A program made the translations under genes and the position numbers. A stretch of DNA of 5,182 nt, taken from Pirellulaceae bacterium (GTDB lineage: Bacteria; Planctomycetota; Planctomycetia; Pirellulales; Pirellulaceae). This document shows, in pieces, positions 1 to 5,182 of the stretch. Every line of letters starts with the position of its first letter. Position 1 is the first letter of the stretch. The notes beneath the pieces are model-generated. The model had not been told where the DNA came from and searched no databases. It saw only the letters and a program-made list of their open reading frames with translations. Location of the stretch: positions 1 to 5,182 of the forward strand of contig JABDKS010001041.1 of assembly GCA_013002105.1 (NCBI GenBank), given 5' to 3'.

Positions 1-35
1 GCTATCGCCCATCGGCTAGTGAAACGTGGCGTTAT

Positions 36-89
36 CCAGGCAACCACGCGGGGCGTCGGGATCCCAAATCCCGAGTCCGTGTTTCCTGG
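36..89. repeat. Long imperfect inverted repeat (hairpin-forming)
   Basis: The two arms pair in three blocks. CCAGG (36-40) pairs with CCTGG (85-89), CACG (45-48) pairs with CGTG (78-81), and TCGGGAT (56-62) pairs with ATCCCGA (68-74) across a 5-nt loop CCCAA. That gives 16 Watson-Crick pairs in a 54-nt element, with asymmetric internal loops at 41-44/82-84 and 49-55/75-77. There is no T-tract after it, so it is not a standard intrinsic terminator. It lacks tRNA features such as a T-loop motif. It could be a structured RNA segment, a palindromic repeat of the REP or MITE kind, or a structure inside the 3' end of an upstream gene. Single copy in this window; I cannot tell whether it is repeated in the genome. 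Confidence 0.45.
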
Positions 90-156
90 CGGGACGACAG
101 CCCAGTGTCGGTGGTGAAACAGGATTCAAAAACGCGCGACGTTCTCTCACGACGTC

Positions 157-183
157 GACGCTCCAGTGACGCTCCGGTGACGC
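157..183 (+). repeat. Short 11-nt tandem repeat, about 2.5 copies
   Basis: GACGCTCCAGT (157-167) is followed directly by GACGCTCCGGT (168-178) and a partial third unit GACGC (179-183). The two full units differ at one position. The period is not a multiple of three, so any change in copy number would shift a reading frame. This argues weakly that the stretch is not coding. Confidence 0.5.
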
Positions 184-507
184 ATCTCGCGAACTGGTCT
201 AATTCATCAGTCGGATTCGATTTTGCCAAACTGTGTGAACAGCGTTTGACAATTGCAAACGGCGCGCTGGCGGACTCTCTGCTACGGGACGCACCGGGTC
301 CTGACGAATAAAAGTCTCTTGACGCCGGCATTGAAAATCTGCCGACGTTTTCTGTTAGTCAATCTGTACCGGCGCGGCAAAGATTGACGAGAGACCATTC
401 ATGCCGAGATTGCTGCGCGATTGTTTTGCGTCAGTGATAGTCCGGCCAAGACGTGATGGATCGCCTTCCAATGTGTTCTCGCGTTGCCTTCGTTCAAGCC
501 TCTGCGT

Positions 508-526
508 CGTTGATCGCGTGTCAACG
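508..526. other. Small inverted repeat upstream of the RNase H-like gene
   Basis: CGTTGA (508-513) and TCAACG (521-526) are perfectly complementary around a 7-nt spacer TCGCGTG. It lies about 65 nt upstream of the GTG start of the RNase H-like gene, so it could be a regulator binding site or a small hairpin in its leader. A 6-bp repeat of this kind also arises by chance, and no promoter elements could be assigned around it. Confidence 0.2.
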
Positions 527-590
527 GTGTTCGGTGCCATGTTCGACGTCCCGCGTTAATCCTTGACCCATCTTGCTGGAATAACCTCCC

Positions 591-1301
591 GTGAAGCTGA
601 CACTACCGATCGAATCGGAAAGTCCGATTTGCGCGCCTGCCGAGGTGCCAATCGTTACGATCCCACCCGCTACCGAAACTTGCAGCGAGTATCTACTTGT
701 TTGTGAGGCGCGTTCGACAACCCTTACGGACGGATACTGGCGATTTGCGCTGGAGACGGCCGAGGGCGAAGCCGTCTTGGATGCCGAAGACACCGAACTG
801 GGCGACTTGAACCGATTGACGTTGTACGCCGCGATTCGCGGACTCGAGTCGATCGAAGGCCCGTCGTCGGTGACGTTGTTGAGCAACAATCGTTACCTGA
901 TTCGGTCGCTTTCGGATTCGCTTCCGCGTTGGCGACAAAATGATTTCATGTGGGAACACTTTGGTCGCCGAATTGATGTTCAGCACGCGGATCTCTGGAG
1001 GCGGATTGATCGCGCATTGCAGATTCATCGGGTCGAAGCCTGCTTGGTCTCGTCTCGTTTGGTCAGTTCGGGACTGGCCGACGCCAATCAAGTCAGCGAC
1101 AGCGGCATTGTGACGCGTCGTGTCGATTCGCGGCACGCAATCGGTGCCGGCGAGAGGGTCGTTCCGGCGGCGAAAATGAATTTGCGATCGGCCAAGGGAA
1201 CCAGTGATCGACTACGCCGTTGGTTGATGGCGGGATCTGGTGCCGATGCAACACCACCAAAGCGGCGATTCACACCCGCAGATTTGGCGCAGCGTAGTTG
1301 A
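591..1301 (+). CDS. RNase HI-fold protein with degenerate active site
   Basis: This 236-residue protein aligns by eye with bacterial RNase HI over residues about 34-152. GYWRFALE (48-55) matches the second strand and NRLTLYAAIRGLE (74-86) matches the NNRMELMAAIVALE helix of the E. coli enzyme. LSNNRYLIRSL (97-107) matches the STDSQYV region. The W114-W121 segment and HADLWRRIDRAL (132-143) match the handle and VDLWQRLDAAL. The catalytic acids look lost: the first Asp aligns with Glu39, the helix Glu with Thr77, the second Asp with Asn99, and the C-terminal GHxGHxxNxxxD block is absent. In its place is a 70-80-residue Arg/Ser-rich tail. Hydrolysis of RNA in RNA-DNA hybrids is therefore unlikely; a nucleic-acid-binding or structural role is an inference. 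The start is GTG, just after an in-frame TAA at 582-584, with only GGA (578-580) as a possible ribosome site. A GTG at 645 is an alternative start. No signal peptide or membrane segment is visible. It lies 85 nt before glgB. Confidence 0.75.
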   Translation: MKLTLPIESESPICAPAEVPIVTIPPATETCSEYLLVCEARSTTLTDGYWRFALETAEGEAVLDAEDTELGDLNRLTLYAAIRGLESIEGPSSVTLLSNNRYLIRSLSDSLPRWRQNDFMWEHFGRRIDVQHADLWRRIDRALQIHRVEACLVSSRLVSSGLADANQVSDSGIVTRRVDSRHAIGAGERVVPAAKMNLRSAKGTSDRLRRWLMAGSGADATPPKRRFTPADLAQRS

Positions 1302-1343
1302 TCAGAAGATCGTCCAGCATTGCTGTGTGCCATCGCTCTGATC
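1300..1343. other. Nested inverted repeat between RNase H-like gene and glgB
   Basis: GATCAGA (1300-1306) and TCTGATC (1337-1343) form a perfect 7-bp outer stem. The left arm overlaps the last two bases of the upstream stop codon. Inside it a second stem, CAGC (1315-1318) with GCTG (1322-1325), closes a 3-nt loop. No T-tract follows, so a Rho-independent terminator is not supported. It could be a leader structure or operator for glgB, whose start is 43 nt downstream, or a 3' stabilising structure for the upstream message. Confidence 0.3.
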
Positions 1344-1386
1344 GAAGACAAATTACATACCCAAAACATCCGTTAGCGGATCGAAT

Positions 1387-3639
1387 ATGCACACTCAAGT
1401 TTCACTCTCTGACATCGGTCGCTTGATCGATGGAACGCACGATAACCCTGCCAGCGTCTTAGGGCCGCATCCAGTCGATTATCGCGGCAGCAGGGCGACC
1501 GCGATCCGTTCTTTTTTGCCTGATGCACGTGCTGCATGGGTGATCGACAGCGTCAGCGGGACGCGGCGTACCATGCGACGGCTGCATCCGGGAGGATTTT
1601 TCGAGGCAATTTGTGATGGAGCCATCGACGCCAACGCGGCGAGTAGCCAAGATAATGGTTCTTCCCCAGAACCACCAACTAGATACCGAATTCAGATGGC
1701 TGACAAATCGGGCGAACTCGTGGACATGCAAGACCCCTACGCCGCTCCCTCTATTCTGACCGATTACGATCGATATTTAATTGGCGAAGGCCGGCACTTA
1801 AATATTTATGATCGGTTGGGCGCGCAAGTGCGCACGATCGATGGAGCCGACGGTGTCAATTTTGCCGTCTGGGCACCCAACGCGAGATCGGTGCAGGTGG
1901 TTGGCGATTTCAACGGATGGGATGGCCGGGCACACGTTGCTCGTGTTCATCCGCACTTGGGTATCTGGGAATTGTTCATTCCCCGCGCACGCGTCGGTGA
2001 CAAATACAAATTTCGTGTGTTGACCGAACATGGTGAATGGGTCGACAAGAGTGACCCGGTTGGTTTCGCCGCCGAAATGCCGCCGTTGACTGCTTCGGTC
2101 GTTTCGGATCTGACGGTCCATCAGTGGGAAGACCAGGAATGGATGGCCCAGCGTCGCGAGTGGAATCCGATGCATTCGCCGATGAATGTGTTCGAAGTGC
2201 ATTTGGGCAGTTGGCAAAAAGGTCCGGGGCGCACGCACGGTTGGTTGGACTATCGCGATTTGGCCAAACGCCTGGCCGAGTACTGTCACCGAATGAATTT
2301 CACTCACGTCGAATTGATGCCAATCACCGAGCATCCATTCAGCGGATCCTGGGGATATCAAACGGTTGGTTACTTTGCACCGACCAGTCGCCATGGTAGC
2401 CCCGAAGACTTCATGTACTTCGTCGATCACATGCACCAGCACGGCATCGGCGTTCTGATTGATTGGGTTCCGGCACACTTCCCCAAAGACGGCCACGGCC
2501 TCTACCGCTTTGATGGTTCGGCGCTCTACGAGCATTCGGATCCACGACAAGGTGAGCATCCGGATTGGGGCACGATGATTTTCAACTATGGCCGCAACGA
2601 AGTGAAAAACTTCTTGATCGCCAATGCGTTGTTCTGGTTGGACAAATACCACGTCGACGGTTTGCGAGTCGATGCGGTGGCGTCGATGCTGTACTTGGAC
2701 TACAGCCGCGAACAAGGTGATTGGGTGCCGAACCAATACGGTGGCCGCGAGAACTTGGACGCGATTGATTTTCTGCGCGACTTTAATATCGCGGTTCACG
2801 AACAGTATCCCGGTGTCGTGACGGCCGCTGAAGAATCGACGGCATGGCCTGGTGTTTCGCGACCCGTTTATGACGGTGGGTTGGGATTCACGTACAAATG
2901 GAACATGGGCTGGATGAATGACACGTTGGCTTACATGCAAAACGAGCCAATTCATCGCAAATACCACCAGAATGAATTAACGTTCAGCTTGATCTATGCG
3001 TTTACCGAGAACTTCATGCTGCCGCTGTCGCACGATGAAGTGGTACACGGCAAGGGATCGTTGATCAGTCAGATGCCGGGCGACATGTGGCAAAAGTTTG
3101 CCAATCTGCGTCTGCTGTATTCCTACATGTGGACGCATCCAGGCAAAAAGTTGCTGTTTATGGGTGGCGAATTAGCACAGTGGAACGAGTGGAATCACGA
3201 AGACGGACCGGATTGGATCCTGTTGGACTTTGACACTCACCGAGGTGTCCAGCAGTTGGTTGCCGACTTGAATAAGTTGGTGATCAAGAATCCCGCGTTG
3301 CACCAGCTTGATTTTGACGGCAACGGATTCGAGTGGGTCGACTGCATGAACGCCGACGACAGTGTGTTGGCATATCTCCGCAAAGGCAAGGAAGGCGAGG
3401 CTCCGATCTTGGTCTGCGGGAATTTCACACCCGTGGTGCGTCAAGGTTATCGTATAGGTGTCCCGCAGGCTGGTTTCTGGAAAGAAATTTTTAATAGCGA
3501 CAGCGAAGCATACGGCGGCAGCAACGTCGGAAACTATCCCGGACGCGAGACAACTGGCCAGGGTGAACACGGTCGCCCAGACAGCATTCTGGTGGACCTG
3601 CCCCCACTGGCAATTACCGTGTTTCGGCTCGATCAGTAA
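1387..3639 (+). CDS. glgB: 1,4-alpha-glucan branching enzyme GlgB
   Basis: This enzyme (EC 2.4.1.18) cuts alpha-1,4 glucan chains and rejoins them by alpha-1,6 bonds, forming branches in cytoplasmic glycogen. The 750 residues match the long bacterial form (E. coli 728). The order is an N-terminal beta domain (about 1-125) with the typical SVLGPHP motif (23-29), then CBM48 (about 150-240, [20 protein letters not shown]). The GH13 barrel follows (about 265-630), then a C-terminal beta domain to the end. Catalytic residues are intact: nucleophile D429 in [18 protein letters not shown], acid/base E482 in [14 protein letters not shown], and D550 in [12 protein letters not shown]. Their spacing (53 and 121 residues) is identical to E. 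coli. The LIDWVPAHF region is at 357-365. A Ser/Pro/Glu-rich loop at 84-97 is a likely insertion. The ATG is preceded by AGCGGA (1375-1380), a weak ribosome site, and an in-frame stop lies at 1339-1341. No glgA, glgC, glgP or glgX is in the window. Confidence 0.98.
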   Translation: MHTQVSLSDIGRLIDGTHDNPASVLGPHPVDYRGSRATAIRSFLPDARAAWVIDSVSGTRRTMRRLHPGGFFEAICDGAIDANAASSQDNGSSPEPPTRYRIQMADKSGELVDMQDPYAAPSILTDYDRYLIGEGRHLNIYDRLGAQVRTIDGADGVNFAVWAPNARSVQVVGDFNGWDGRAHVARVHPHLGIWELFIPRARVGDKYKFRVLTEHGEWVDKSDPVGFAAEMPPLTASVVSDLTVHQWEDQEWMAQRREWNPMHSPMNVFEVHLGSWQKGPGRTHGWLDYRDLAKRLAEYCHRMNFTHVELMPITEHPFSGSWGYQTVGYFAPTSRHGSPEDFMYFVDHMHQHGIGVLIDWVPAHFPKDGHGLYRFDGSALYEHSDPRQGEHPDWGTMIFNYGRNEVKNFLIANALFWLDKYHVDGLRVDAVASMLYLDYSREQGDWVPNQYGGRENLDAIDFLRDFNIAVHEQYPGVVTAAEESTAWPGVSRPVYDGGLGFTYKWNMGWMNDTLAYMQNEPIHRKYHQNELTFSLIYAFTENFMLPLSHDEVVHGKGSLISQMPGDMWQKFANLRLLYSYMWTHPGKKLLFMGGELAQWNEWNHEDGPDWILLDFDTHRGVQQLVADLNKLVIKNPALHQLDFDGNGFEWVDCMNADDSVLAYLRKGKEGEAPILVCGNFTPVVRQGYRIGVPQAGFWKEIFNSDSEAYGGSNVGNYPGRETTGQGEHGRPDSILVDLPPLAITVFRLDQ

Positions 3640-3640
3640 T

Positions 3641-3688
3641 ACCGACGCGCAGTTTGTTTGCAAATCGCAACGGTTTTTTTCTGCGATT
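3641..3688 (+). terminator. Possible glgB terminator / hairpin with T-tract
   Basis: Seven consecutive T (3674-3680) lie 35 nt after the glgB stop. Two structures are possible. ACCG (3641-3644) with CGGT (3671-3674) plus an inner TTGC/GCAA (3658-3661/3667-3670) would place the T-tract right after a stem, as in an intrinsic terminator, but the stem has a 13-nt bulge and is weak. A cleaner alternative, AATCGCA (3663-3669) with TGCGATT (3682-3688), puts the T-tract inside the loop, which is not a canonical terminator. The position after a long gene supports a transcription end, but the structure is not decisive. Confidence 0.35.
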
Positions 3689-3694
3689 GGCATG

Positions 3695-3719
3695 GGTCGA
3701 ATCATCCTCAGGATCGACC
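3695..3719. other. Inverted repeat in the glgB-DUF151 intergenic region
   Basis: GGTCGA (3695-3700) is complementary to TCGACC (3714-3719) across 13 nt. With one bulged A, the stem extends by three more pairs (ATC 3701-3703 with GAT 3712-3714), leaving an 8-nt loop. It has no following T-run. It sits about 30 nt upstream of a possible -10 box, so an operator role is conceivable, as is part of a terminator region for glgB. Confidence 0.3.
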
Positions 3720-3727
3720 TGGCTCGC

Positions 3728-3756
3728 AAGACGACGCGCTGTAAGCACGGTATGAT
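3728..3756 (+). promoter_or_regulatory. Possible promoter for the DUF151-panC unit
   Basis: TATGAT (3751-3756) matches the sigma-70 -10 consensus at five of six positions. The hexamer 17 nt upstream, AAGACG (3728-3733), matches the -35 consensus at only three positions. It is about 68 nt upstream of the DUF151 gene start and downstream of the putative glgB terminator, so the location is sensible. The prediction rests mainly on the -10 hexamer and is weak. Confidence 0.25.
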
Positions 3757-3823
3757 GTGATGTATCCGGTGACATTGGAGTTGCCGGCTCCCGCTCACGC
3801 GAATCCCCTGCGTCGTTTGTGCC

Positions 3824-4240
3824 ATGCCTGTTCAGATGCAACTTGCTCGGATCATCATCTCCGAGCTGACCGACAACCAAGTCATCTATTTGCAAGAGGT
3901 CGATGGGCATCGTGAGTTTCCGATTCTGATCGGGATCTTCGAAGCGACCAATATCGACCGTCGCGTCAAAGATGATTACGAGCCGCCGCGACCGTTGACG
4001 CACGATTTGATTGTCAACGTTGCTCAGTCGCTTGGCGCGACCATCGAAAGCGTGATCATCAATGATCTCAGCGAGCATACGTACTTTGCAAAATTGCGAT
4101 TACGCAAAGAGGACGGCGAGGTGGTGGAAATCGATTCACGACCGAGTGATGCAATCGCGGTGGCGGTAACCTTTAATCCGCCGATCCCGATTTTCGTCAA
4201 CGAGCATGTGCTTGACGAAGCGACGTCGACGTCGATCTGA
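3824..4240 (+). CDS. Bifunctional nuclease (BFN, DUF151) domain protein
   Basis: This 138-residue cytoplasmic protein is essentially a single BFN/DUF151 domain (Pfam PF02577). The family blocks appear in order: FPILIGIFEATNI (32-44), RPLTHDLIVNV (56-66) with a helix leading to GATIESVIINDL (71-82), TYFAKLRL (86-93), the signature IDSRPSDAIAVAV (103-115), and PIPIFVNEHVLDEA (120-133). Length is normal for bacterial members. Plant relatives have reported DNase and RNase activity; the role in bacteria is poorly established, so nuclease activity here is only family-based. The first ATG (3824) has no visible Shine-Dalgarno, and the second ATG, Met5 at 3836, is an equally possible start that keeps the whole domain. 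It is followed after 10 nt by panC, so co-transcription is likely. The C-terminal tail ATSTSI is encoded by a 14-nt palindrome region. Confidence 0.92.
   Translation: MPVQMQLARIIISELTDNQVIYLQEVDGHREFPILIGIFEATNIDRRVKDDYEPPRPLTHDLIVNVAQSLGATIESVIINDLSEHTYFAKLRLRKEDGEVVEIDSRPSDAIAVAVTFNPPIPIFVNEHVLDEATSTSI
4221..4234. repeat. 14-bp perfect palindrome at the end of the DUF151 gene
   Basis: CGACGTCGACGTCG reads identically on both strands. It lies inside the last codons of the DUF151 gene, 16 nt before the panC ATG. It encodes alternating Thr and Ser, and may be just the result of repeated ACG/TCG codons. A role in binding a regulator or in forming a hairpin near the panC start is possible but unsupported. 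Confidence 0.4.
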
Positions 4241-4250
4241 ATTGGCCGGT

Positions 4251-5159
4251 ATGCGAACGCTCCATGACGCCGACGAAGCGCGTGAATTTGTCTATCAGCT
4301 GCGCCGCGAGCAAAATACGGTTGGGTTGGTTCCAACGATGGGTGCATTGCATGAAGGCCACTTGTCGCTTGTTCGATCGAGCGTGCAGCGATGTGATGCA
4401 ACGATCGCGACAATCTTTGTGAACCCGACTCAGTTCGCGCCGGATGAAGATTTGGAGAAGTATCCGCGGACGCTGCAGCGAGATTGTGAACTGCTGGATT
4501 CGGTCGGTGCCAATGCCGTCTTTCTACCGTCAGTCGATGCGATGTATCCCGATGGATTCAGCACGTTTGTGCAGCCGCCAGAAGTATCGCGGACGCTGGA
4601 GGGCGTTTGCCGACCGGGACACTTTCGCGGCGTGACGACGGTGGTGATGAAACTCTTTCAGATGCTGCCGACGACCCATGCCTTCTTTGGCCGAAAAGAT
4701 TATCAGCAGTTGAAGGTCATCCAGGCGATGACTCGTGATTTAAACGTTGGGATCGAGATTGTCGCCGGCGAGACCGTTCGCGAAAGCGATGGCCTGGCGC
4801 TCAGCAGTCGCAACCGCTACCTAAGCGACAGTGACCGGAAACGTGCACTGTCCCTTTCGGCGGCTCTCAATCGCGTCAGTCAACTGGCGAGCAAGGGCGA
4901 GACCGATGTCGAGATGCTGCAATTGGAGATGAGAAAATGCTTACTCGGGGATTCGGCCAACGCTGATGACGATTCCGTAAATGCCACGCTGGCGGGGGGC
5001 GTGGATAAGATTGATTACGCGGTCATCGTTGACGCCGAATCGCTGGTGCAGATCGACAAGCTATCCACTCCCGCCGTTGCCCTGATCGCCGCTCATGTCG
5101 GTCAGACGCGTTTGATCGATAACGCTTCGATCACAATCGGATCGGGATCGACGTTATGA
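4251..5159 (+). CDS. panC: Pantothenate synthetase (pantoate--beta-alanine ligase)
   Basis: PanC (EC 6.3.2.1) joins pantoate and beta-alanine using ATP, via a pantoyl-adenylate, in the cytoplasmic pathway to pantothenate and coenzyme A. From ATG 4251 it has 302 residues, normal to slightly long for the family. The nucleotide-binding block VPTMGALHEGHLSLV (27-41) carries the HxGH pair H34 and H37. FVNPTQF (56-62) lines the pantoate site. GRKDYQQL (147-154) holds the conserved K149, D150 and Q153, and RESDGLALSSRNRYL (177-191) carries the S185-S186-R187 ATP-phosphate contact. The C-terminal dimer/lid domain ends with IDYAVIVDAESL (254-265). A GTG at 4206 would add 15 residues, mostly Arg/Lys, and overlap the upstream gene; the ATG fits the family N-terminus better. 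The start is 10 nt after the DUF151 stop and lacks a clear Shine-Dalgarno, suggesting coupling. The stop overlaps the next ATG. Confidence 0.97.
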   Translation: MRTLHDADEAREFVYQLRREQNTVGLVPTMGALHEGHLSLVRSSVQRCDATIATIFVNPTQFAPDEDLEKYPRTLQRDCELLDSVGANAVFLPSVDAMYPDGFSTFVQPPEVSRTLEGVCRPGHFRGVTTVVMKLFQMLPTTHAFFGRKDYQQLKVIQAMTRDLNVGIEIVAGETVRESDGLALSSRNRYLSDSDRKRALSLSAALNRVSQLASKGETDVEMLQLEMRKCLLGDSANADDDSVNATLAGGVDKIDYAVIVDAESLVQIDKLSTPAVALIAAHVGQTRLIDNASITIGSGSTL

Positions 5160-5182
5160 GCAGTGGACCGCCTGGCACCGTG
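5156..5182 (+). CDS. Probable start of a downstream gene, cut by window edge
   Basis: An ATG at 5156 overlaps the panC stop codon as ATGA, the classic arrangement for translational coupling. A GGGA (5144-5147) 8 nt upstream is a suitable ribosome site. Only nine codons are visible (MSSGPPGTV), so no product can be proposed. The frame is open to the edge. If real, it would be co-transcribed with panC. Confidence 0.45.

Larger units (their letters stand above)
1..590. other. Left-edge region with no recognisable gene
   Basis: No convincing gene was found in this stretch. Two plus-strand frames are open from the window edge. One ends at TGA 115-117 and would encode a 38-residue tail reading roughly AIAHRLVKRGVIQATTRGVG and onward. 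The other ends at TAA 309-311 and would encode about 102 residues rich in Arg, Ser and Asp. Either could be the C-terminus of an upstream gene, but neither shows a family motif, and the second frame crosses an 11-nt tandem repeat that would shift its reading. Minus-strand open frames here are also Arg/Ser-rich and low in hydrophobic residues, which is typical of chance frames. The region does hold inverted repeats (36-89, 508-526) and a weak hairpin at 326-344 (CGGCA/TGCCG) followed by a short T-rich stretch. The probable role is an intergenic spacer and 5' region of the downstream gene. Confidence 0.5.

Overview
The window is bacterial chromosomal DNA of moderate GC content (by eye in the mid-50s percent). 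All convincing genes lie on the plus strand. The organism is most likely a planctomycete of the Pirellula/Rhodopirellula type. That is an inference from the flavour of the proteins, the weak or absent Shine-Dalgarno sequences, and a divergent RNase H-like protein next to a long-form glycogen branching enzyme. No rRNA, marker gene or database search was available to prove it.

Layout. Positions 1-590 hold no gene I can name. This stretch contains a long imperfect inverted repeat at the left edge (36-89), a short 11-nt tandem repeat (157-183), and two open frames entering from the left edge that could be the tail of an upstream gene. Positions 591-1301 encode a 236-residue protein with a recognisable RNase HI fold, but the acidic catalytic residues appear to be replaced. 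After an 85-nt gap with a nested inverted repeat comes glgB (1387-3639), a complete 750-residue 1,4-alpha-glucan branching enzyme with all catalytic residues. A 184-nt intergenic region follows, with two inverted repeats, a T-tract and a possible -10 box. Then come a bifunctional-nuclease-domain (DUF151) protein (3824-4240) and, 10 nt later, panC (4251-5159), pantothenate synthetase. The panC stop codon overlaps an ATG (ATGA) that probably starts another gene running off the right edge.

How the genes work together. glgB makes the alpha-1,6 branches of glycogen and stands without other glycogen genes in this window. The DUF151 gene, panC and the gene beginning at 5156 look like a co-transcribed, partly translationally coupled unit, with panC providing pantothenate for coenzyme A. 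No functional link between glycogen branching and pantothenate synthesis is evident. The hairpins and T-tract between glgB and the DUF151 gene suggest separate transcription units.

I found no mobile element, CRISPR array, tRNA or rRNA. The most unusual item is the RNase H-like protein with a degenerate active site. The rest is mostly ordinary housekeeping sequence.
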